Origin: Thioclava sp. GXIMD4216
Lineage (GTDB): Bacteria > Pseudomonadota > Alphaproteobacteria > Rhodobacterales > Rhodobacteraceae
Length of the DNA stretch: 64,000 nt
Assembly: GCF_037949285.1 (NCBI RefSeq)
Contig: NZ_CP149926.1
Location: forward strand, 2,273,501 to 2,337,500
Direction of reading: 5' to 3'
Part shown: piece after piece, positions 55,921-64,000 of the stretch
Position numbering within the stretch: the first letter of the stretch is position 1
Layout: every line of letters starts with the position of its first letter
Notes under the pieces: generated by a model
What the model saw: only the letters and a program-made list of their open reading frames with translations
Databases searched by the model: none
What the model was told of the DNA's origin: nothing
Translations under genes and position numbers: made by a program

Positions 55921-56214
55921 TATGACGGCTCCATTCCTCTGATATCGGCCTTGGACTTCGGGTCTCTGGTGACGGGACCCCGCGTCGGGTCCGGCTGCCG
56001 GAAAACAGATGCTGGCCCCCTGCAATCGGGTTGCTGGCAAGAAATGGCCGGCCCATGACAGACCGGCCCAGTGCGACATCCTGACCGGCGGACAGCCCGG
56101 ACATCGTCCAGAGACAAAACATGTCTCTGTTTTTCAACGCGCAATACGCCGGTTTCCGACGGCATGCGCCACACTTGTCAAACGCCCACCCCCTTCAAAG
56201 GTCGACGAAACAGA
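55921..56214. other. Gap between murC and DUF2484 gene holding a plus-strand terminator
   Basis: A 294-base gap inside the dcw cluster. It has GC dyads, for example GGGTC/GGGACCC near 55970, and a plus-strand terminator at 56109-56134. No plus-strand protein gene ends here, so a small RNA or antisense transcript across the gap is possible. Open frames in it show no family resemblance. Confidence 0.4.
56109..56134 (+). terminator. Plus-strand factor-independent terminator without an upstream gene
   Basis: CAGAGACA and TGTCTCTG form a perfect eight-base stem with a five-base loop, followed by TTTTT on plus. On minus no T tract follows. All neighbouring genes are on minus. Confidence 0.65.
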
Positions 56215-57645
56215 TCAGGCGCCCAGCTTTGCCGGAAGCCCGTTTGCCCAGGTCGAAATCGTCCCTGCCCCGAGGCAGACCACGATATCGCCGGGGCGCG
56301 CCTGTTCACGCACCAGCCGCGCCAGATCGTCCTCGGACAGGATCGCGCGGGCATGGCGGTGACCATGCTGGATCAACCCCGCCACAAGGCCCTCGCGGGT
56401 CGCGCCCTCGATCGGGTCCTCGCCCGCCGAATAGACCTCGGCGATGGCCACCACATCGGCCTCGTTGAAGCAGGTGCAGAAATCATCAAACAGCGAATGC
56501 AGGCGCGAATAGCGGTGCGGTTGATGCACAGCAATCACCCGCGCGCCGGGCGTGCCCGAAACAGCCTGACGGGCCGCCTTCAGAACGGCTGCGATTTCAA
56601 CGGGGTGGTGGCCGTAATCATCAATGATCGCCACGCCGCCCAGAACCTCGCCCACCTTGGTGAAGCGGCGGTTCACGCCCTTGAAATTGGCCAGCGCCTC
56701 GCGGATCTCGTCGCGCTTCATGCCCAGATGGCGGGCCACGGCCACAGCCGCCAGCGCATTGGACACGTTATGGTCGCCGGGCATCGGCAGGGTGCAGCCC
56801 TCGATCAGCTTGGCGCGGCCTGCCTCATCATGTTCCTCGCCCTGAAGGGCTATGTCGAAATGCGCGATCCCGCGTTCATAGCGCAGGTTCAGCGCGCGCA
56901 CATCGGCCTGAGCGTTAAACCCGAAGGTCGTCACACGACGGTCGGTCAGCTTGCCCACAAGCGTCTGCACCTCGGGATGGTCGGTGCAGCAGACCGCCAG
57001 CCCGTAGAAGGGGATATTCGAGACGAAATCGTAGAACCCTTTGCGCAGGGCATCGAAATTGCCCCAATGCTCCATATGCTCGGGGTCGATATTGGTGACA
57101 ATCGCAATCGTCGCCGGAAGCCGGTTGAACGAGCCGTCGGATTCATCGGCCTCGACCACCATCCACTCGCCCTCGCCCGCCCTCGCATTCGAGCCATAGG
57201 CATGGATCACCCCGCCATTGATCACGGTCGGGTCGAAATTGCCCTTGTCCAGCAGGGTGGCCACCATCGTCGTGGTAGTGGTTTTGCCATGCGTCCCCGC
57301 AATCGCGATATTCGAACGCAAGCGCATCAGCTCGGCCAGCATCTCGGCGCGACGCACAACCGGCAGGCCACGCTTGCGCGCCTCTTCCAGCTCGGGATTG
57401 CCGCGCTTGATCGCGGAAGAAATCACCACGACCCCCGCATTGCCGATATTCTCGGCGCGCTGGCCCTCATAGAAAGTGGCGCCCAGCTCTTGCAGCCGGT
57501 CGGTGATCTTGGAGGCTTTCGCATCCGATCCCTGCACCGTAAAGCCTTGGGTCAAAAGCACTTCGGCGATGCCAGACATGCCGATCCCACCCATGCCGAT
57601 GAAATGAATCGGGCCAAGTTCACCGGGTAGTTTCGTCGCGTTCAT
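56215..57645 (-). CDS. murC: UDP-N-acetylmuramate--L-alanine ligase
   Basis: A 476-residue ATP-dependent ligase adding the first amino acid of the stem peptide. The start has [16 protein letters not shown] (Rossmann), the P-loop is [10 protein letters not shown] (about 121-130), and EADESDGSF and [13 protein letters not shown] bind the second metal site. Its ATG overlaps the murG stop by four bases (ATGA). Confidence 0.97.
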   Translation of the reverse strand: MNATKLPGELGPIHFIGMGGIGMSGIAEVLLTQGFTVQGSDAKASKITDRLQELGATFYEGQRAENIGNAGVVVISSAIKRGNPELEEARKRGLPVVRRAEMLAELMRLRSNIAIAGTHGKTTTTTMVATLLDKGNFDPTVINGGVIHAYGSNARAGEGEWMVVEADESDGSFNRLPATIAIVTNIDPEHMEHWGNFDALRKGFYDFVSNIPFYGLAVCCTDHPEVQTLVGKLTDRRVTTFGFNAQADVRALNLRYERGIAHFDIALQGEEHDEAGRAKLIEGCTLPMPGDHNVSNALAAVAVARHLGMKRDEIREALANFKGVNRRFTKVGEVLGGVAIIDDYGHHPVEIAAVLKAARQAVSGTPGARVIAVHQPHRYSRLHSLFDDFCTCFNEADVVAIAEVYSAGEDPIEGATREGLVAGLIQHGHRHARAILSEDDLARLVREQARPGDIVVCLGAGTISTWANGLPAKLGA

Positions 57646-58745
57646 CGCGCGTCTCCTGTCAGTTGTTCCACCATATCCACAAGCCGTGCCGTGGCATCGG
57701 TGATGCCATAGCTCTGGCTTGCGCGCGCCATCTGCAAGGCGCCCTCGGGGTTTGCAAGCACCAGGGCCACCTGTTCGGCCAAGGTCTCCGGGGTCATACG
57801 GCTTTCGGGGATCACAATCGCACCACCAGCCTCGGTCAACCCTTTGGCATTGGCGCTCTGATGGTCGCCCGCAGCGGCGGCGAAAGGCACCAGAATAGCC
57901 GGACGCCCGACCACCGAGATATCGGCCACCGACGATGCCCCCGAGCGCGAGATCACAAGCTGCGCCTCGGTCAGACGGCGCGGCACATCATTGAAAAACG
58001 ACTGGACCTCGGCGGTGATCCCCGCCTCTTCATAGGCGGCAATCACCCGCTCCAGATCTTCGGGCCGCGCCTGATGCGCCACGCGCAGATTGCGCCGGAT
58101 CTCGGGCGGCAGCAGGGCCAGTGCGGCAGGCACCACATCCGACAGGATGCGCGCGCCCTGTGACCCGCCCATCACCAGCAGCGACATGGGATAGTCTCCC
58201 GGTACGATATAGGGGGCCCCTGCCCGCTCCAGCACGGCCCCGCGCACCGGATTTCCGGTATGGATTGCCCGCACACCGGCAGGCAGGTCGGTCGGCCAGG
58301 TGCCGCAGGCCACCGCATTCACCTTGGGGGCGAATTTGCGGTTGACCTTGCCCATCACGCCATTCTGTTCATGGATCGCACGCGGCAGCCCCAGCAACTG
58401 TGCCGAAGCCAATGCCGGAATCGTCGGATAGCCGCCAAAGCCCACCACAGCGGCAGGTTTGTCCCGCAGGTTGCGCCCCACCGCCGAGGCGATACCGCCC
58501 AGAATTTTCAGCGGCACCAGCAGACGCGCCAGCAGGCCCCCGCGCGAAAACGTCGCCGAGCTGACCTGTTCCACCTGCACCACATGCGGAAAGCCGCCCG
58601 CATAGCGCGCGCCGCGATCATCGGTGGAAAGCTTCACACGCCATCCACGGCGCACCATTTCCTCGGCCAGAGCCTGCGCGGGGAACATATGCCCCCCCGT
58701 GCCGCCTGCCGCGATCAGCAATAGAGGTGCCGCCTCCTGTGTCAT
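57642..58745 (-). CDS. murG: Undecaprenyl-PP-MurNAc-pentapeptide GlcNAc transferase
   Basis: A 367-residue GT28 glycosyltransferase that makes lipid II on the inner face of the membrane. The N-terminal glycine loop is [15 protein letters not shown] (about 12-26), FGGYPTIP and [12 protein letters not shown] follow, and the sugar-nucleotide domain has VMGGSQGA and [14 protein letters not shown] at 58745 removes five unconserved residues. Overlaps murC. Confidence 0.96.
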   Translation of the reverse strand: MTQEAAPLLLIAAGGTGGHMFPAQALAEEMVRRGWRVKLSTDDRGARYAGGFPHVVQVEQVSSATFSRGGLLARLLVPLKILGGIASAVGRNLRDKPAAVVGFGGYPTIPALASAQLLGLPRAIHEQNGVMGKVNRKFAPKVNAVACGTWPTDLPAGVRAIHTGNPVRGAVLERAGAPYIVPGDYPMSLLVMGGSQGARILSDVVPAALALLPPEIRRNLRVAHQARPEDLERVIAAYEEAGITAEVQSFFNDVPRRLTEAQLVISRSGASSVADISVVGRPAILVPFAAAAGDHQSANAKGLTEAGGAIVIPESRMTPETLAEQVALVLANPEGALQMARASQSYGITDATARLVDMVEQLTGDAR

Positions 58746-58756
58746 GCCAGCCCCTC

Positions 58757-59926
58757 TCAACCGCGTTTGTTGCGCGCCAGAATATCCGAAATCTGCCCCT
58801 GCGGGCGCGAGCGGGTCAGCGCGAGCAACATGCCCACGGCAATCCCCGAGGCGATCATCGACGAACCGCCATAGCTGACAAAGGGAAGCGTCATGCCCTT
58901 TGCAGGCAGAAGACGCACGGCCACGCCCATATTGATAAAGGCCTGCACCCCGAACGCCGCGGCCAGACCACAGCCTGCCAGACGGGTGAAGGGATCACGC
59001 TCGCGCATCAGACGCAGCATCGAGCGCATGACGACCGTGGCATAGAGCGCGATGATGATCAGCACGAGGATCAGGCCGTATTCTTCCGCAGCGACCGCGA
59101 TGATAAAATCGGTATGCGCATCGGGCAGCGACCATTTCACTGTGCCCTCGCCCACGCCCACGCCAAAGAAGCCGCCCTCCTGAATGGCGTTGGTGGCATA
59201 GCCGATCTGGGTACGCGGATCGACCTCCGAGGACAGGAAGCCATTGATACGGCGGGCAAAGTGGTCGGAAAGGTTATAGGCGGTAAAGCCCCCGATGGCT
59301 GTCAGCCCCCCGATCGAGACAAGCAGCATGATCGGCGCGCCCCCGACGAAATACATCACCATCCACGAAAAGAGGATCAGCGAGGCCTGACCGAAATCGG
59401 GCTGCATCGCAAGGATCAGCACGATGATGACCATCAGGATGAAGGAATATAGCCGACCGGGCGGGCCTGCGATCTCGTGGGCCGCCGCCATGAACCATGC
59501 TGCGGTCACAATGAAGGCAGGCTTGAGAAATTCCGAAGGCTGCACGGATGCAAAACCGAACGAGAACCAGCGGATCGCCCCCTTGCCGAAATCCGTGCCG
59601 ACGAAGGGCAAGGCCAGAATGGCGGCAAAGCAGGCAAAGAAGGCCAGCACGCCCACACGTCGCACCTGACGCGGGCTCATCATCGAGGTCAGCAGCATGG
59701 CAACGATGCCCGCACCGCCAAAGAAGGCCTGACGCTTCACATAGTAAAACGCCTCAAGACCGTTCTTCTCGGCCAGCGGCACCGAGGCCGCAAGCCCGAG
59801 AAGCATCCCGATCCCGAACAGGATCAACACGCAAGACAGCGCCCATTTGTCAAGGGTCCGCCACCAGCGTGGAAGTACAGGTTCACCGACGCGCGAAGGC
59901 GCGGTGCCGAAAACCATATCTGTCAT
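58757..59926 (-). CDS. ftsW: Peptidoglycan glycosyltransferase FtsW
   Basis: A 389-residue SEDS-family membrane enzyme with about ten helices. [20 protein letters not shown] carries the conserved SEF region with the catalytic aspartate expected in the later loop ([18 protein letters not shown]), and [17 protein letters not shown] is the C-terminal signature. It polymerises septal glycan with FtsI. It lies 11 bases before murG. Confidence 0.95.
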   Translation of the reverse strand: MTDMVFGTAPSRVGEPVLPRWWRTLDKWALSCVLILFGIGMLLGLAASVPLAEKNGLEAFYYVKRQAFFGGAGIVAMLLTSMMSPRQVRRVGVLAFFACFAAILALPFVGTDFGKGAIRWFSFGFASVQPSEFLKPAFIVTAAWFMAAAHEIAGPPGRLYSFILMVIIVLILAMQPDFGQASLILFSWMVMYFVGGAPIMLLVSIGGLTAIGGFTAYNLSDHFARRINGFLSSEVDPRTQIGYATNAIQEGGFFGVGVGEGTVKWSLPDAHTDFIIAVAAEEYGLILVLIIIALYATVVMRSMLRLMRERDPFTRLAGCGLAAAFGVQAFINMGVAVRLLPAKGMTLPFVSYGGSSMIASGIAVGMLLALTRSRPQGQISDILARNKRG

Positions 59927-60169
59927 GGGCTGTTACTGCCGTACTGCCTCGAAAAAATGCCCGTTTTCCGGGTCTGCCTTCGATGCTAGCGCAATTTATG
60001 CCTTATGGCCAGATAAACTATGTCCGATTTACGGCGCATTTCGCAGGATTTCGCCACGAGATTGCCGCGATCTGTGCGCCAGAACGCGCGCCGCTCCTAC
60101 TCAGGAAAAGGCATGGCCATCCCATAAAAGGGAAAGCCTCATTTATACAACGGAAAACCTTTGCGATTC

Positions 60170-61570
60170 TCAGTCGGCCAGCGCCTCAACCAGCGCGACA
60201 AAATGCTCACCGCGCTTTTCGAAGCTGCCATACTGGTCGAAGCTGGCCGCCGCCGGTGCCAGCAGCACGGTATCTCCGGCCACCGCATCGCGCGCACAGG
60301 CCGCCACAGCGGCGTCCATCGTTTCGCAGATCTCATGGTCCAGCCCCGTCAGCTGCAAGGCGAAATCCCGCGCCGAGTGGCCGATGAAATAGGCCTTTTT
60401 CACATGTTCGAGATCCTTGGCCAGCGAGGCAACCCCGCCCTCTTTCCCAAGCCCGCCCGCAATCCAGCGGATATTCTTGAAAGCCTGAAGCGCCTTGGAC
60501 GCACTATCGACATTGGTCGCCTTGGAGTCGTTGACCCACGCCACCCCGCCTTTCTCGGCAACGGTCTGGCTGCGATGGGGTAGACCGGCAAAGCTGTGGA
60601 AAGCGGCCTCGATCTCGCGCGGAGCAAGCCCGATGGCGCGCAGTGCCGCAAAGGCCGCACAGGCATTCTGGTGGTTATGCGCCCCCGGCAGCCCCTTGAT
60701 CGCGCGCAGGTCGATAGAGGCCACCTGCCGCCCCTTGCGCCATTCGGCCAGAAACCCCTTGCGCGCGAAAACCGACCAGCCCCAATCGCCCAGCTTGCGC
60801 GACACGGCAATACGGATCAGCCGGTCATCCTCGCGGTTGGTGGCGATCTGATTGGCCAGATAGACCCCTTCGGGTTCATCCACCCCGATCACCGCCCGAT
60901 CCGGCCCGCCCTCGGCAAAGAGCCGCCGCTTGGCCGCAAAATAGCCCCCCATCCCCGCATGGCGGTCCAGATGGTCCGGCGACAGATTGGTGAACACCGC
61001 CACATCCGGCGTCAAGGCCCGCGCCAGATCGGTCTGATAGCTCGACAATTCCAGCACCACCACATCGCCATCCTCGGCAGGCTCCAGATCCAGCACACCG
61101 CGCCCGATATTGCCCGCCATCTGCGACCGACGCCCGCAATGGGTCAGAACATGATGGATCAGCGCGGTGGTGGTGGATTTGCCATTCGATCCGGTCACAC
61201 AGATCGTCTTCGGGGCCACGTCGAAGCTGTCCCAGTCCGGCCCCGCCCAAGAGCGGAAGAACAGCCCGATATCGTTATCCACCGGCACACCCATCTGCAT
61301 CGCCTGTGCGATAATCGGGTTGGGATGCGGATAAAGATGCGGAATCCCCGGCGAGACCACCAGCAAGGCGACATCCTCGAAAGCCCCCGCCTTCGACAGA
61401 TCGCGGCAGACAAACCCCGCCGTCTCCGCCCGCGCGCGGCCCTCCGGACTGTCATCCCACGCCAGCACCTCGGCCCCGCCCGCCTGCAACGCTGCCGCTG
61501 TCGCCAGCCCAGAACGGCCCAAGCCCAGAACGGCAATCTTCTGCCCCTCGACACCGCGTACTGCAATCAT
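60170..61570 (-). CDS. murD: UDP-N-acetylmuramoylalanine--D-glutamate ligase
   Basis: A 466-residue Mur ligase adding D-glutamate. Motifs: [12 protein letters not shown] (about 14-25), P-loop [16 protein letters not shown] (about 121-136), [10 protein letters not shown] and [10 protein letters not shown], and the C-terminal [12 protein letters not shown]. The start at 61570 was chosen because the frame upstream (to 61639) is unconserved. A 243-base gap separates it from ftsW. Confidence 0.96.
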   Translation of the reverse strand: MIAVRGVEGQKIAVLGLGRSGLATAAALQAGGAEVLAWDDSPEGRARAETAGFVCRDLSKAGAFEDVALLVVSPGIPHLYPHPNPIIAQAMQMGVPVDNDIGLFFRSWAGPDWDSFDVAPKTICVTGSNGKSTTTALIHHVLTHCGRRSQMAGNIGRGVLDLEPAEDGDVVVLELSSYQTDLARALTPDVAVFTNLSPDHLDRHAGMGGYFAAKRRLFAEGGPDRAVIGVDEPEGVYLANQIATNREDDRLIRIAVSRKLGDWGWSVFARKGFLAEWRKGRQVASIDLRAIKGLPGAHNHQNACAAFAALRAIGLAPREIEAAFHSFAGLPHRSQTVAEKGGVAWVNDSKATNVDSASKALQAFKNIRWIAGGLGKEGGVASLAKDLEHVKKAYFIGHSARDFALQLTGLDHEICETMDAAVAACARDAVAGDTVLLAPAAASFDQYGSFEKRGEHFVALVEALAD

Positions 61571-61669
61571 GACAAAACCCTTCCCATGTCGCCTGTTTCC
61601 AGCTGCCCGAAATATCCTCGGGGGTGAATTGGGCCGCAAGGCCCAAAAGGGGGCAGACAGCCCCCTCTC

Positions 61670-62752
61670 TTAGCGCAGCTTCAACGTCGCAAGACCGATC
61701 AGCGCAAGGATCAGCGAAATAATCCAGAACCGGATCACGATCTGGCTCTCCGCCCACCCCTTCTTCTCGAAATGGTGGTGGATCGGCGCCATCAGGAACA
61801 CCCGCTTGCCGGTGCGCTTGAAATAGGCCACCTGAATGATCACCGACATGGCCTCCACAACGAACAGCCCGCCGACAATCGCCAGAACGATCTCGTGCTT
61901 GGTGCACACCGCAATCGCCCCGATCGCGCCGCCAAGCGCCAAAGACCCCGTATCGCCCATGAACACCGCCGCAGGCGGCGCGTTATACCACAAGAACCCA
62001 AGCCCCGCGCCGATCAGTGCCGCCGTAAACACCAGAATCTCGCCGGTGCCGGGCACGTAATGCACATCCAGATAGGAGGTGAAATCACTCCGGCCCACGA
62101 TATAGGCAATCGCCCCCAAAGTGCCTGCCGCGATCATGGCGGGCATGATCGCCAGACCGTCCAGACCGTCGGTCAGGTTGACCGCATTGGCCGCCCCCAC
62201 GATCACCAGCATCGCAAAAGGCACGAAGAGCACACCCAGATTGATCAGCACATTCTTGAATACCGGCACCGCTAGTTGTCCCGACAGATCTGCCGGATGC
62301 AGCCATGCCGCCCACACCCCCGCAACCGCCGCAAGCAAAAGCCCCAACCCCATCCGCACGCGCCCGCTGACGCCTTTGGTATTCTGCTTGGAGACCTTTG
62401 CGTAATCATCGGCGAACCCGATCAGCGCATAGCCCACCGTCACCATCAGAACCAGCCAGACATAGCCGTTATCCAGCCGCGCCCAAAGCAGCGTAGACAC
62501 CAGAATGGAGGCCAGAATAAGCAAGCCCCCCATGGTCGGCGTACCGGCTTTGGCCAGATGGCTTTCCGGCCCGTCGCTGCGGATCGGCTGCCCTTTGCCC
62601 TGCGTGCGACGCAGGAAATTGATCAGTGCCGGACCGAACAGGAACCCGAAGATCAACGCGGTAAAAAACGACGCTCCCGCACGGAAGGTCAGGTAACGGA
62701 ACAGGTTGAAGAGGTCGCCCCCGTCCGAAAGATTTGTCAACCAATAGAGCAT
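61670..62752 (-). CDS. mraY: Phospho-N-acetylmuramoyl-pentapeptide-transferase
   Basis: A 360-residue membrane enzyme with about ten helices, transferring the MurNAc-pentapeptide phosphate to undecaprenyl phosphate to give lipid I. Catalytic aspartates are in [21 protein letters not shown] and [12 protein letters not shown]; the C-terminal histidine loop is [13 protein letters not shown]. Thirteen bases separate it from murF. Confidence 0.97.
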   Translation of the reverse strand: MLYWLTNLSDGGDLFNLFRYLTFRAGASFFTALIFGFLFGPALINFLRRTQGKGQPIRSDGPESHLAKAGTPTMGGLLILASILVSTLLWARLDNGYVWLVLMVTVGYALIGFADDYAKVSKQNTKGVSGRVRMGLGLLLAAVAGVWAAWLHPADLSGQLAVPVFKNVLINLGVLFVPFAMLVIVGAANAVNLTDGLDGLAIMPAMIAAGTLGAIAYIVGRSDFTSYLDVHYVPGTGEILVFTAALIGAGLGFLWYNAPPAAVFMGDTGSLALGGAIGAIAVCTKHEIVLAIVGGLFVVEAMSVIIQVAYFKRTGKRVFLMAPIHHHFEKKGWAESQIVIRFWIISLILALIGLATLKLR

Positions 62753-62765
62753 TCCGTCTTATCCT

Positions 62766-64000
62766 TTATATCTCGGTCGAAACCGGCTGACCAAGCTTAC
62801 GCAGCGCCTCGACAACAAGGCTCACCTTCGACCCCTTGGAGCCTTTCACCAAAATCACATCGCCCGCATCGACCAGATGGCGCACGCGGCTGACCATGTC
62901 CTGCGCCGTTTCATACCACTCGCCGCGCTTGGCTGCAGGCAGCGCATCGCGCAAGGCCGCCATGCGCGGACCGACCATATGCACCACATCGATCGACGCC
63001 ATTGGCGCCAGACGCGCCAACCCCGCATGCATCTCCGCCTCGCTCGGCCCCAGCTCCAGCATCTCGCCCAGAATGGCCACACGGCGGCCATGCTTGACCC
63101 GCCCCACACCATCTTGCGGCATCTGGGCGGCCAGCATTTCAAGCGCCACCGCCATCGAGGTCGGATTGGCGTTGAAGGCATCATCAAACAGATCGATCCC
63201 CTGTTCGGGGTTGATCGGGTCAAACAGCACCCTCTCGCGCGTGCCGCGCCCCGCCGGTGGCACCCAATGCCCCAGATCGATGGCCGCCACCGCCTGCTCG
63301 CAGCCAAGCGCCGCGCAGGCGGCAATCGCGCCCAAAGCGTTGGAAGCGAAATGCCGCCCCGGGCTTTGCACCTTGAAAAGCAGATCCTGCCCGCGCGCAT
63401 CAGCCTGCACCACGGTAGTATCGCCATGAATATCTACCCTGACCAGCCGGTAATCTGCCGCCTCATCCGCCCCGAACGTCACCACCTCGCCCGCCGCTTT
63501 CGCCGCCTGCATCAGCACGTCCGACACCTCAAGCCCCAAGGGCACGACACAGGTGCCCCCGGGCTCCAGCCCCTCGAAGATCGCCGCCTTTTCACGGGCA
63601 ATGCCGAAGAGGTCGTCGAATGCCGCCAGATGGGCCGCAGCCACCGTGGTGATCATCGCCACATGCGGACGCGCCATCCGCGCCAGCGGCGCGATCTCGC
63701 CCGGATGGTTCATCCCGATCTCGATCACCGCGAAATCGGCATCGGCCGGCAGGCGCGCCAGCGTGATCGGCACCCCCCAGTGATTGTTGAAAGAGGCCTC
63801 GGCCGCATGGGTCTTGCCCTGCCCCTTGAGCACCTCGCGCAGCATCTCCTTGGTCGAGGTCTTCCCCACCGACCCCGTCACCGCGATGACCTTCGCGCCA
63901 GAGCGCGCGCGCCCCGCACGGCCCAGATCCTGCAGCCCCTCCAGCACATCCGCCACAAGCACCAGCGGATCGGCCTCGCTACAGCCTTCGGGAATACGCG
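62766..64000 (-). CDS. murF: UDP-MurNAc-tripeptide--D-alanyl-D-alanine ligase (3' part, cut by window edge)
   Basis: The C-terminal ~410 residues of MurF, which adds D-Ala-D-Ala to the stem peptide. The P-loop is VTGSVGKTSTKEML, EIGMNHPGEIAPLARMARP is the Mg-binding block, and DAFNANPTSMAVAL and ILGEMLELG are typical of MurF. The N-terminal domain (about 70 residues) continues beyond the window, where murE and ftsI are expected. Confidence 0.95.
   Translation of the reverse strand, partial: RIPEGCSEADPLVLVADVLEGLQDLGRAGRARSGAKVIAVTGSVGKTSTKEMLREVLKGQGKTHAAEASFNNHWGVPITLARLPADADFAVIEIGMNHPGEIAPLARMARPHVAMITTVAAAHLAAFDDLFGIAREKAAIFEGLEPGGTCVVPLGLEVSDVLMQAAKAAGEVVTFGADEAADYRLVRVDIHGDTTVVQADARGQDLLFKVQSPGRHFASNALGAIAACAALGCEQAVAAIDLGHWVPPAGRGTRERVLFDPINPEQGIDLFDDAFNANPTSMAVALEMLAAQMPQDGVGRVKHGRRVAILGEMLELGPSEAEMHAGLARLAPMASIDVVHMVGPRMAALRDALPAAKRGEWYETAQDMVSRVRHLVDAGDVILVKGSKGSKVSLVVEALRKLGQPVSTEI

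Overview
The window is chromosomal DNA of a GC-rich alphaproteobacterium, most likely from the Rhodobacterales (Rhodobacteraceae/Paracoccaceae). The signs are a class I lysyl-tRNA synthetase, a pleD preceded by a DUF3572 gene, a DUF2484 gene inside the division/cell-wall (dcw) cluster between murC and murB, an FtsZ with a long Q/A/P-rich linker ending in a conserved [12 protein letters not shown] tail, and many Rhodobacter-like family members. I cannot name the genus. No tRNA, rRNA, CRISPR array, insertion sequence or phage gene was recognised, and almost the whole window is coding.

Layout. 1-440 is the start of lysK (minus, cut by the window edge). 563-6003 holds a TerB-like gene, a Tat-exported PBP4-type carboxypeptidase, nadD, and a minus-strand group running DUF3572 - HAD phosphatase - H-NOX-like protein - diguanylate cyclase. 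The response regulator/diguanylate cyclase PleD lies divergently at 6097-7494, so cyclic-di-GMP output appears twice. 7625-9962 is a minus-strand stress module: EF-hand protein with a collagen-like tail, ECF sigma factor, small membrane protein (candidate anti-sigma), and periplasmic heavy-metal-sensor-like protein. 10178-14420 holds a NUDIX hydrolase, an EamA transporter, two overlapping lipoprotein genes, an aldo-keto reductase and msrB. 14678-16753 is an unrecognised four-helix membrane protein followed by a membrane-anchored periplasmic ClpP-like protein. 16765-17781 is a zinc-ribbon metallopeptidase.

18141-21391 is a translationally coupled heme oxygenase/bacteriophytochrome pair: the first enzyme makes the biliverdin that the second binds. 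21495-27869 carries the ligase-associated (Lhr-Core) DNA repair set, split into helicase-pdeM on plus and exonuclease-ligase on minus with a DinB-family gene in between. 28023-30089 is a soluble chemoreceptor with three tandem PAS domains. 30383-36827 is a tight seven-gene plus operon (SPOR lipoprotein, PBP5/6-type carboxypeptidase, tmk, holB, tatD, a PhnP-like hydrolase, an AEC transporter). It faces a type I methionine aminopeptidase and a truncated FMN reductase. 38155-42989 is a polyamine-type ABC importer operon. 43347-45151 is an NTF2-like protein plus a D-lactate dehydrogenase-type flavoprotein.

45266 to the end is a long minus-strand block covering the distal dcw cluster in the order murF, mraY, murD, ftsW, murG, murC, DUF2484, murB, ddl, ftsQ, ftsA, ftsZ, followed by lpxC, bamD and recN. 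It joins peptidoglycan precursor synthesis, septum formation, lipid A synthesis and outer-membrane assembly. Clear factor-independent terminators follow ftsZ and lpxC. An unexplained plus-strand terminator lies between murC and the DUF2484 gene.
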